64,000 nt of DNA, taken from NCBI GenBank assembly GCA_038131595.1, contig JAYPPR010000008.1, forward strand, positions 1,922,001 through 1,986,000, given 5' to 3'. Under the pieces are notes generated by a model. The model saw nothing but the letters and a program-made list of their open reading frames with translations. It had not been told where the DNA came from and made no database searches. Positions 16,785 through 23,979 of this stretch are shown one piece after another. Each line of letters begins with the position of its first letter. Positions within the stretch are counted from its first letter, which is position 1. A program made the translations under genes and the position numbers. The stretch is from UBA9926 sp038131595 (GTDB lineage Bacteria > Pseudomonadota > Gammaproteobacteria > Pseudomonadales > Azotimanducaceae).

Positions 16785-18200
16785 ATGGTCAATCGAAGCC
16801 ACTCCTTGATACGCCGGCGCGCATCCTTGCTAATGCTTGCGATCGCCTTCTACTCCATAGGAACCGTTGCTAACGAAAGTGAAACGATCTCCAGCCTGAC
16901 CCTTTACCATGATGAGGCAAAGCTCGATGTGACGGTGACAGGGGTGTTTGATCAGAGCGGAATGGCAGAAGCGACCGTGATTGAAACCATCCGCCCAGAT
17001 TCGCTCAGCGTGATAGATCCTTCAGGCCTCGCGTTGGTGCACCGAATCAACCTCTCAGAAGGTGCGGGTGACTCGGTGCTAGGAACGCTAAAAGGGCAGT
17101 CTGCCCGGCTCAATCAGCGCTCCAAACTGTTTAGTGAACTGGATGCGGAGGACAATTCGGGCACCATTGTCCAAGACCAACCGATTCTGTTTCAGCGGGG
17201 GAACGAGATTTTTCAAGTCGCGTTGGATGAACTGGTGTTTGAAGTAGGTTCACGCGAGCCCGCGGCCAATCTTGAGATCAGCGGTGGGGTCCCAGACGCG
17301 CCCTTTAGCTTGGGGCTTCAATATGAATTATCGGGGCTTAGCTGGCGTGCGATTTACAAGCTTTTTTTCGATCCCGTCCATGGCAAAGCTGAACTTCAAA
17401 CGCGAGCACTGGTCAGCAATCAGACGCCGTCCCCCCTGGTCGTTAGTGAGATGCATCTGGTTGCAGGGGCGCCTAAACGGCTGCGAGCGCATGAACCAAT
17501 GCCCATGCGGGCTCGCGGCATGCTAATGGCCGAGATGTCGGCAGATGAAGGGCTGAATTCGAACATGGAACAGAGTGAGGCAGCGATGTTTCATCGCTTT
17601 ACCTACGCGGAAGCCGTCAGCTTAGCGCCCGGTGACAGGCTCAGCTTACCGCTTCAAATCCATCAGAATCTGCCTGCGGTGATGAGTTACCAGTCGGATC
17701 ATCGACTGAACGTCTACGGAAGGGACGCAACCCGTCAGATTGAGCAACCCTTGAGGAGCGTATTGACCGTCGACTTAACGAATGCCAAGGCATCGAAGAG
17801 CAAGCAGGATATCGTGCTCCCAGAGGGCTTGGTGTCTGCTTACGCGACCGATAAGCACGGGACAACGCTGCTTGGCGAGGATCAGATTCAGGCGAGTCGT
17901 GCACCCAGTGACGTATCGCTCACCTTGGGGGATGCGTTTGACCTGTCGATTGAGCGGTCGCAAGTCAATTTCAGGCGACTCTCGGACCGCGTCGTTGAGA
18001 TTGAGATGGCGCTCCGTCTGAGGAATCGCGGTCAGAATCCTGCCGCGATTGAAGTCATCGAGCGTATCCCAGGCGATTGGCGTCTCCTTAACGTGACCAG
18101 CGGTGGCGAAAAGCGAGATGCGGGCGACCTAGTGTTTAACCTATCCCTAGATGGGGACGACAGCACGGTGCTCAGCTATCGAGTGAACGTTCGCCTATAG
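16785..18200 (+). CDS. Secreted protein with DUF4139-like beta-rich domain
   Basis: A 471-residue protein with a signal peptide (RRRASLLMLAIAFYSIGTVA, cleavage near residue 29). The middle contains FSLGLQYELSGLSWRAIYKL, a match to the DUF4139 pattern (V/L-x-Y-x-V-x-G-A-x-W-x-P-x-Y) found in MuiA-type proteins, followed by ALVSNQTPSPLVVSEMHLVAG, the usual 'stains' strand where oxidised-protein families have gEdW...L.LstG. The C-terminus is DUF11-like beta sandwich (NPAAIEVIERIPGDWRLLN). Function unknown; periplasmic or surface location inferred. 127 bp ahead of the ion channel gene. Confidence 0.7.
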   Translation: MVNRSHSLIRRRASLLMLAIAFYSIGTVANESETISSLTLYHDEAKLDVTVTGVFDQSGMAEATVIETIRPDSLSVIDPSGLALVHRINLSEGAGDSVLGTLKGQSARLNQRSKLFSELDAEDNSGTIVQDQPILFQRGNEIFQVALDELVFEVGSREPAANLEISGGVPDAPFSLGLQYELSGLSWRAIYKLFFDPVHGKAELQTRALVSNQTPSPLVVSEMHLVAGAPKRLRAHEPMPMRARGMLMAEMSADEGLNSNMEQSEAAMFHRFTYAEAVSLAPGDRLSLPLQIHQNLPAVMSYQSDHRLNVYGRDATRQIEQPLRSVLTVDLTNAKASKSKQDIVLPEGLVSAYATDKHGTTLLGEDQIQASRAPSDVSLTLGDAFDLSIERSQVNFRRLSDRVVEIEMALRLRNRGQNPAAIEVIERIPGDWRLLNVTSGGEKRDAGDLVFNLSLDGDDSTVLSYRVNVRL

Positions 18201-18327
18201 CTGCGGAAACCTTGCTGGCAGCAAACCCCGGATAAGGCATTGATCCAATATAATGGCTAGCGCGTCGCGTGTAGTCATTGACTCAAGAGCGCGCGTTCTG
18301 GATTGAGCGTCAGCAAGGAAAGTACTC

Positions 18328-19188
18328 ATGAGTGGACAGGTCTCTTGGCAGGCCCGATTCGAATCTGCCCGATCAAACCGGCTGTTTGAACTCTTTATTA
18401 TTCTCGTCATTATTGCGTCAGCGTTACTCGTTGGCGTGAAGACCTACCAGTTGCCTAGCTGGGTCAAACCGGTCATCGACGGCCTCGATTTGCTGATCAC
18501 GCTGATTTTTTTGGTTGAAATCAGCATTCGGTTTCTGGGCGAACCTCAAAAAAGGGCATTTTTCCGCAATGGTTGGAATGTCTTCGATACGCTTATCGTA
18601 TTGATTAGCCTGATTCCCATCGACGACACAGATTCTGCACTGGTGGCGCGCCTGGTTCGCGTGTTTCGTGTCCTAAGAATGGTTAGCATCATTCCGGAAT
18701 TGAGAATGCTGCTTAATTCGCTAATCACCGCGCTTCCAAGACTGGGGTACGTGGCCGCGCTCATCTTTATTATCTTCTACATCTACGCGGCTGCAGGCAG
18801 CCTATTTTTCGAGCGGATCAATCCTGCGCTTTGGGGCAATATCGCGGTTGCTATGCTAACCCTATTCCGGGTGATGACCTTTGAAGATTGGACTGACGTG
18901 ATGTACGAGACCATGGCGGTTTACCCCTGGTCTTGGGCCTTCTATCTGACCTTTATATTTCTGACGACCTTTGCTTTCTTGAACATGGTGATTGGCATTG
19001 TGGTCAATGTGCTCGAAGAGGAGCAGGCAAAGCTGGACACCGAGGATCCTGATCGTACGTCGCTCGCCAACTTAAAGGACGAGCTAGCCGAGATTAAAAC
19101 AACGCTGCGCGCCATCGAGGAGCGGCTGGGCGCGGATCCCGGTGATCTTGATCAAAAGGAGAAGCCGCCTACTACCGAAAGTCGTTAA
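18328..19188 (+). CDS. Voltage-gated ion channel of the single-domain bacterial Nav type
   Basis: A 286-residue six-TM protein. S1 FELFIILVIIASALLVGV, S2 around LDLLITLIFLVEISIRF, S3 FDTLIVLISLI, S4 with regularly spaced Arg (LVRVFRVLRMVSIIPEL), S5 YVAALIFIIFYIYAAAG, a pore loop with filter MTFEDWTD, and S6 AFYLTFIFLTTFAFLNMVIGIVV. NaChBac/NavAb have TLESW at the filter; TFEDW keeps the key Glu. The cytoplasmic tail LANLKDELAEIKTTLRAIEERL is a heptad coiled coil, as in tetrameric bacterial Nav channels. Na+ versus Ca2+ selectivity is not decided. Its 3' end overlaps the convergent vWA operon by 17 bp. Confidence 0.88.
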   Translation: MSGQVSWQARFESARSNRLFELFIILVIIASALLVGVKTYQLPSWVKPVIDGLDLLITLIFLVEISIRFLGEPQKRAFFRNGWNVFDTLIVLISLIPIDDTDSALVARLVRVFRVLRMVSIIPELRMLLNSLITALPRLGYVAALIFIIFYIYAAAGSLFFERINPALWGNIAVAMLTLFRVMTFEDWTDVMYETMAVYPWSWAFYLTFIFLTTFAFLNMVIGIVVNVLEEEQAKLDTEDPDRTSLANLKDELAEIKTTLRAIEERLGADPGDLDQKEKPPTTESR

Positions 19189-20182
19189 GGGCGACGAAAG
19201 TGCCCTCGTGTTCGGCGCAAAGCGCGCGCATCAATATTGAGAATTTGATACCGGTTTCTTGAAACTGAGGGGGGGCAGCAAACTGAACGGGAAATCCAAC
19301 CCCGTGGATGCGAACCAGTCGCCTGCCATCGTCTCCCTTGCGATTGATTCGATCGACGGTGTCGAGTACCTGTTGAATGGAACGGCCCGTAAATTCGTCC
19401 CCAAACACATAGAGTGATATTTTTCTGCCCGGCTGATAGAACGTTGAGATGGCTCTTGTAATGCCCTCTACAGGGCTCGAGTTGGAAAACGCGTTCCAAT
19501 CTCGGAGCCGAGCTAGGATCGATCGCCGTCTCGCAGGTGTATCAGGGATCCATTCTCCGGCATATTGGGCAAACATGTAATTGCCCATATCGTTCATGAC
19601 CTGAATACCTTTGAGGTTAGGGTAGACCTCAAGGGTCTCTTGAAGCTTTTGGACGACCAAGGGCCACGCGTAATTAAACATGCTCCCTGACGTGTCGATA
19701 ATAAAAATGACGTATTCGGAATCCACCGGTATGCCGCCGATGGTTTGGTCGTCCTCGGCACGCTGATAATCCTTAAGCAGTGCTTGCAGTTCGGCGGTCA
19801 TTTGTTGTTTTGCCTGGGCGAGCTGCTCTCGAATCGCGTTTGCGGTGGCGTCGTCCTTGCTTGCTGATGCAAGCGCGGCCTCGATATCCGCTTGCTCCGA
19901 TGTGATGCGCGTCAATTGGTCTATTTCTTCTGCCTGCTGATCCTCCCGGCGAATCAACGTTCGATTTAACACTAAGGTCTCGCCTTTAAGCTCGATCAGT
20001 TCCTCCTGCAACTTCTCAAGGTAGCCATCAAGGTCAGTGATGCTCGGATCAATCGTGACCGGATCAAAGACTCTCGTTAGTACTAGCAAGAGAATAACCG
20101 CGCCGAACCCGCAGCTGATGACGTCAAGGAATGAAAGGCTTACCCCCTCGATATTGCGATCCTTTCTGGGTCTCATGGCCAA
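19172..20182 (-). CDS. TolR/ExbD/MotB-like TM protein with coiled coil and vWA domain (paralogue B)
   Basis: A 336-residue protein. Residues 14-38 form one TM helix reading SLSFLDVISCGFGAVILLLV; Asp20 at the start of the helix is where ExbD, TolR and MotB carry the proton-binding Asp. Residues 50-145 are predicted coiled coil. The C-terminal ~180 residues are a vWA domain with MIDAS DTSGS (Asp163, Ser165, Ser167). Topology would place vWA in the periplasm. It overlaps the preceding vWA gene by 10 nt and is the last gene of the operon. The TM motif is nearly identical to that of its neighbour, while the vWA parts differ, so they are likely two specialised partners of the channel gene at 22543-23340. 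Functional role is inference. Confidence 0.82.
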   Translation of the reverse strand: MAMRPRKDRNIEGVSLSFLDVISCGFGAVILLLVLTRVFDPVTIDPSITDLDGYLEKLQEELIELKGETLVLNRTLIRREDQQAEEIDQLTRITSEQADIEAALASASKDDATANAIREQLAQAKQQMTAELQALLKDYQRAEDDQTIGGIPVDSEYVIFIIDTSGSMFNYAWPLVVQKLQETLEVYPNLKGIQVMNDMGNYMFAQYAGEWIPDTPARRRSILARLRDWNAFSNSSPVEGITRAISTFYQPGRKISLYVFGDEFTGRSIQQVLDTVDRINRKGDDGRRLVRIHGVGFPVQFAAPPQFQETGIKFSILMRALCAEHEGTFVALNDFR

Positions 20183-21267
20183 TCCTCGGGCGGCGATAAG
20201 AACGCCCCGCCTGTCATCTGCGCGAGTCGCCAGAATGAGGGACTGGCCATGGGGTCTCCCTCCATTGGCAGCAGAATGACGTTGATTGGAATGGTCAGGG
20301 TCAACTTTTCGAGCGCCTCGGCAAAGAGCCGAACGCGACCTTGACCGTCAATGTTGCTGCCACGCGCGGGTCGATCGCCTTGAGTGGGTAATCCATCCGT
20401 CAGTAAGAAAATATTGTCTGGCATAGGATCCAACTTGGCGATGGCCTCAAAGGCGCTGGACAGGTTGCTACCACCGCTCGGCACGAGTGCGTTCATCGCG
20501 ACAATCGAATCGTCCAGCGCAGCTTCGTCGTTCGCCTCAAGCCAGCGCCAATCGCTATCAGTGCCAATGGGGGAGGCTTCTGTATTGAAAGACACGATTC
20601 TGAATTTAGAGGAGGGAGGCATATTGGCCGTGATCCATTCCACCGTGCGCAGGCTCCTCTGCCATTTTGGACTCGCTTTTCTTGCCGTCTCGCTCAGGTT
20701 CCGAAGCCGAATGACGTTGACGATGGTTTCATCCAGCATGCTGGCAGAGTGATCGAGCAGGATCAGCACGTGGCGCCCACCCATCCGAAGCCCAGTCAAG
20801 TATTGGCGGTCGCCTTGCCCCTCGATTTCTCGAAGCGCGATGCCTGCTTCCTCTGAGGCTGCCACGGCGGTTTCAAGATTATCGATCTCTTCTTCCAGCG
20901 CTTTGAGCGCCGCCTCAAGCTGTAATCGGTCTGCGGTTTGGTCAGATTCGCGATTAGTCAGGCTATCGAGTTCGGCGCGCAGTGCTTCGATGAGTAGCAA
21001 GGTTTCCTCGATGGAGGCTTGGGTTGCGTCCACTTGTTCATCAACGAGCGCGAGCGTATTTCGGAGTTCAACGTGATTGATCTTCTCTGCCTCGATGGCT
21101 TGCTCAATACGCTGTGCTTCCGCTTGTTTGGCTGGGTCCCACTTGATCCCTGTCGTTTCGGTGCCGTGGTTGATGACAATGTAAATGAGGATGACGGCGC
21201 CAAACCCGCAGGACATGATGTCCAAAAAGGTCAGGCTGAATACATTGGTGGCGCGACGGCGGGCCAT
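20173..21267 (-). CDS. TolR/ExbD/MotB-like TM protein with coiled coil and vWA domain (paralogue A)
   Basis: A 364-residue protein: TM helix at 11-33 reading SLTFLDIMSCGFGAVILIYI with Asp16 and Cys20, a long Glu-rich coiled coil at about 45-150, then a vWA domain from 165 with MIDAS LDHSAS (Asp172, Ser174, Ser176), GGSNLSSAF near 265-273 as the third loop, and LLTDGLPTQGD with Asp291. This layout parallels ExbD/TolR/MotB (short cytoplasmic N-terminus, one TM with Asp, periplasmic domain) but with vWA in place of a peptidoglycan- or TonB-interaction domain. It lies 2 bp after the FHA/actin-like gene. Metal-dependent adhesion to a protein ligand is the usual vWA role. Confidence 0.82.
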   Translation of the reverse strand: MARRRATNVFSLTFLDIMSCGFGAVILIYIVINHGTETTGIKWDPAKQAEAQRIEQAIEAEKINHVELRNTLALVDEQVDATQASIEETLLLIEALRAELDSLTNRESDQTADRLQLEAALKALEEEIDNLETAVAASEEAGIALREIEGQGDRQYLTGLRMGGRHVLILLDHSASMLDETIVNVIRLRNLSETARKASPKWQRSLRTVEWITANMPPSSKFRIVSFNTEASPIGTDSDWRWLEANDEAALDDSIVAMNALVPSGGSNLSSAFEAIAKLDPMPDNIFLLTDGLPTQGDRPARGSNIDGQGRVRLFAEALEKLTLTIPINVILLPMEGDPMASPSFWRLAQMTGGAFLSPPEDWP

Positions 21268-21269
21268 GA

Positions 21270-22538
21270 CTACTGCACTACGGTGATGGCAAGCAGAGAG
21301 TCGCTGCCAATAGTGATGCGATCGCCGGCGTAAATGACCTGCGGTGATTCAATGGGAGTATCGTTCAGCAGTAGACCATTCGTCGGCTGAATGCTTAGAT
21401 CGGCGCCTTCTTTTACGAATATAAACCCGTGGTTCGATAGCCGAGGAGAAGTCTTTTCTCCAATCGCGATGGCATGATATCCATCGAGTAAGTGGGTCGC
21501 CTTTTCCCTTGTGGGAATGGCCTTAGGTTGGTTCTCCGAATTGACGCGCCTTAGTTGGGTGAATTGCTGCCCGGATTCGTTTGCCTCTAATTGGTCTGCA
21601 ACCGCTAGGAATTGAGCGCCCAGGGCGGAAGAGGTGCGAACAATCACCTCCTGGCGGCTCGATAAGCGCAATTGATCTGCCAGTCCCGGTATTTGCCCTA
21701 GGCGGTGACTAAGGATGGCTGGTGCAGACTCATCTGCTAAATGTCCAATGATGTGTGAGATGGTTCGACCCGTAGCGGCGCGAATCATTGCCTCCGTCAC
21801 CGGGAGTCGATGCTCGCCATCATCATGACGAATAGTGATGGGGCTGCTTATCGCAGAGTTACCTGCAAAGTACGCGAGCGCGCTATCGAATAGCTGCTGC
21901 TCGGTTTCTGCTTTTCGCAGTGGGTCAAATCGCTCTTGCTTGATCAGCGCCTCTGCCGCTTGTGCCATCAATCCCTCGACCATCTGACTAAGACCGCGAT
22001 CCGAAATGACAAGCGCTTGCCCAGCAGTAACCGAGGCGCCCCCCACATCTTGAGAAAAAGGTTGGGCAGTGACAGAGGAATGGCCGATATCTAAAAGAAC
22101 ATGGTCACCCGGGGAATGTTCGTCGGTGACGGCCGGGAGTAACCCAGGCTCAATGAATCCGGCGATGGGGAGGGCAGCTGTCTCCGAAATGCCAAGTAAC
22201 AGCGAGCGTTGTTCACGCGAGTAGTGAGTGGGCGGAATCAGGTAAAGATGGGTGTATTCCGTCTCAAATTGCGCATGCAGGGCCTTCAGTTGCAGAAACA
22301 CGAGATCAGCGTAGTGGCGAACCCCACCCAAGGGTTGAGTTAATGGGTCGGTATTCAGTCGCGCAAAGTATCTGGATTCACTCTCGCGAGGTTTCTTTCG
22401 CTGCTGATATTGCGCGGTCTGGCCAAATTGCCATTGACCATCGTACGTGGCAAAGCATGGTTCGCTGTGAACCAGGTGGTCACCGCGGAATAAGGTCAGC
22501 GCTAGATCACTGATTTCAAGAACCGCAACTTGAGTCAT
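21270..22538 (-). CDS. Actin/Hsp70-fold-like protein with C-terminal FHA-like domain
   Basis: A 422-residue cytoplasmic protein with no signal or TM. Residues 1-350 look like a diverged actin/Hsp70 ATPase: AVLEISDLALTLFRGD as the phosphate-1 strand pair and LLDIGHSSVTAQPF (Asp150-Ile-Gly-His-Ser-Ser) where Hsp70 has DIGGGT. Residues 354-422 resemble an FHA beta sandwich: NGLLLNDTPIE then YAGDRITIGSDSLLAI, the usual N...L..GD.I.IG end. FHA domains bind phosphothreonine. Several phosphate-binding residues differ from active ATPases, so activity is uncertain. Its place between the channel and vWA genes suggests a cytosolic regulator or scaffold of the complex. Confidence 0.65.
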   Translation of the reverse strand: MTQVAVLEISDLALTLFRGDHLVHSEPCFATYDGQWQFGQTAQYQQRKKPRESESRYFARLNTDPLTQPLGGVRHYADLVFLQLKALHAQFETEYTHLYLIPPTHYSREQRSLLLGISETAALPIAGFIEPGLLPAVTDEHSPGDHVLLDIGHSSVTAQPFSQDVGGASVTAGQALVISDRGLSQMVEGLMAQAAEALIKQERFDPLRKAETEQQLFDSALAYFAGNSAISSPITIRHDDGEHRLPVTEAMIRAATGRTISHIIGHLADESAPAILSHRLGQIPGLADQLRLSSRQEVIVRTSSALGAQFLAVADQLEANESGQQFTQLRRVNSENQPKAIPTREKATHLLDGYHAIAIGEKTSPRLSNHGFIFVKEGADLSIQPTNGLLLNDTPIESPQVIYAGDRITIGSDSLLAITVVQ

Positions 22539-22542
22539 CGGA

Positions 22543-23340
22543 TTAGGACTCTAAAAACCGCAGGAGTCGCTGATCACAATATTGCTCGGTCTCTTGCGTC
22601 GTGCGTTCCTGTGCAAGCTGTAATTGATGCATCAAAAACATAATCAGAATACTGATCAGCAGCGCGACAAACGTAGAATTAAAGGCGACCCCAAGACTTT
22701 GCGTGACACCCGCAATATCGCCTTGAGCGGCTTGGTGCGCTTGCCCTAGTGCTTGTCCAATTCCGCGAACAGTCCCTAGGAAGCCGATGGAGGGAATGGC
22801 CCACGCGATGTAGCGGATCATGGACATCTCCGAGTCCAGTCGATCTGATTCCGCCTCACACATGGCTCTCACTGTTTGGGCAACATCTTGAACGCTGTGC
22901 GTGGACCTAAATCGGTCGAGCGCTACCAATAGCGTCTTGGGGAGTAGGCGCTCGCGCTCGCCTTCCGACAGGGCTTCGATGGATCGAGCATATTCCCTCG
23001 TGTCTTGGGGAAGGATGCGCGTTAAGCCATCAATGGGTATCAAATTCTGGCCGAGAAGAGAGCGCTCACGGAACGTTTCCCTGGCTTTAAAGGACATGAG
23101 CGCTATCGCCCAGAGCATGAGAACAAAGCATGCCTCTTGTTCTAGGTCTTTCACGACCACGAATAGGTTGCGCTCAGGTACGTAAGCTGGATCCTCATTG
23201 ATCAAAATAGCTTCCTCGATGAGCGCCTCTGATGCATTGGGCTGGACAACTGTGACGTACACCGCATGGACGAGTAGGACTGCAATGACCAGGGAAAACA
23301 ACTGGAAAATGAACTCGGAGGAAAGTGCTTTTTTGTTCAT
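22543..23340 (-). CDS. MotA/TolQ/ExbB proton-channel family protein
   Basis: A 265-residue membrane protein with TM segments near 9-31, 69-86, 176-197 and 215-240, large cytoplasmic stretch 87-175. TM3 contains AIPSIGFLGTVRGIGQAL (Pro183; IGFLGTV 185-191), and TM4 SLGVAFNSTFVALLISI, which correspond to the GLLGTVxG and AL.TT..GL..AI motifs of TolQ/ExbB/MotA. Such proteins form pentamers around two TolR/ExbD/MotB helices and convert proton flow into motion. Two partner-like genes lie just downstream. A periplasmic insert of about 35 residues between TM1 and TM2 is longer than in ExbB. It is 4 bp from the next gene. Confidence 0.88.
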   Translation of the reverse strand: MNKKALSSEFIFQLFSLVIAVLLVHAVYVTVVQPNASEALIEEAILINEDPAYVPERNLFVVVKDLEQEACFVLMLWAIALMSFKARETFRERSLLGQNLIPIDGLTRILPQDTREYARSIEALSEGERERLLPKTLLVALDRFRSTHSVQDVAQTVRAMCEAESDRLDSEMSMIRYIAWAIPSIGFLGTVRGIGQALGQAHQAAQGDIAGVTQSLGVAFNSTFVALLISILIMFLMHQLQLAQERTTQETEQYCDQRLLRFLES

Positions 23341-23353
23341 GGTCTAGTCTCGG

Positions 23354-23758
23354 TTAGATATCGATAGGGAAGGGCACTGCGTTATCAGCGCTGATGGCCT
23401 CGCTTGGATTAAATTTTTCAAAGGCAGCTCCCAGTCCGCGAGTCTTGAGCTGGGCTGCGTTGGGCGCAGGACGGGGAGTCGTGGCGTCTGATTGAGGTTG
23501 TTCCATCTGCGCCGAAGGGGGCGATGGATCGCCCGCGGTCGCTGGTGCAGGCGTAGCGGTGGGCCCTTGCGCAGTACCTTGTTCCGCGGCCTCAACCATC
23601 AGCGATGATAGCGGCAGCAAGGAGCACAGCATCAACCAGAGCGCTCGTCTCGATGATGGTTTAGGCGAGGGTAAGATCGCGCCTCCTTGTTTGGCGGCTC
23701 GCCGATTGCCAATGCAGAGGGAACAGAAGCTGCGAAATTGGGTTAGTACACTATCCAT
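23354..23758 (-). CDS. Small Pro/Ala-rich exported protein of the vWA-TolQ operon
   Basis: From ATG 23758 the product has 134 residues; the frame extends to a GTG at 23833, so the start is uncertain. A basic n-region (SSRRALWL) leads into a hydrophobic stretch MLCSLLPLSSLMVEAAE, either a signal peptide or anchor. The rest is low-complexity Pro/Ala/Thr/Gln and a short conserved-looking C-terminal end (FEKFNPSEAISADNAVPFPI). No family recognised. Location 13 bp ahead of the channel gene suggests it belongs to the complex, perhaps as a periplasmic linker. Confidence 0.6.
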   Translation of the reverse strand: MDSVLTQFRSFCSLCIGNRRAAKQGGAILPSPKPSSRRALWLMLCSLLPLSSLMVEAAEQGTAQGPTATPAPATAGDPSPPSAQMEQPQSDATTPRPAPNAAQLKTRGLGAAFEKFNPSEAISADNAVPFPIDI

Positions 23759-23979
23759 AGGAATACAGCGTATTGATTCGTTGAAAAGTCTAGCATGGTC
23801 CAATGCTTGCCCAGCGCTCGGTCTATGGGTCACGGCGTGCGGATGGCAACTTGTTGATCAGCTTCTTATCCATGAGTAGCCCATTCATGATTCGGTATTG
23901 GCCGGCTTTTTTGGAAAGCTGGGTATCAGTTACCTCAAGGGAGTCGCTATCGGTTAGTGACCGGGTACGGTCCTTCCGT

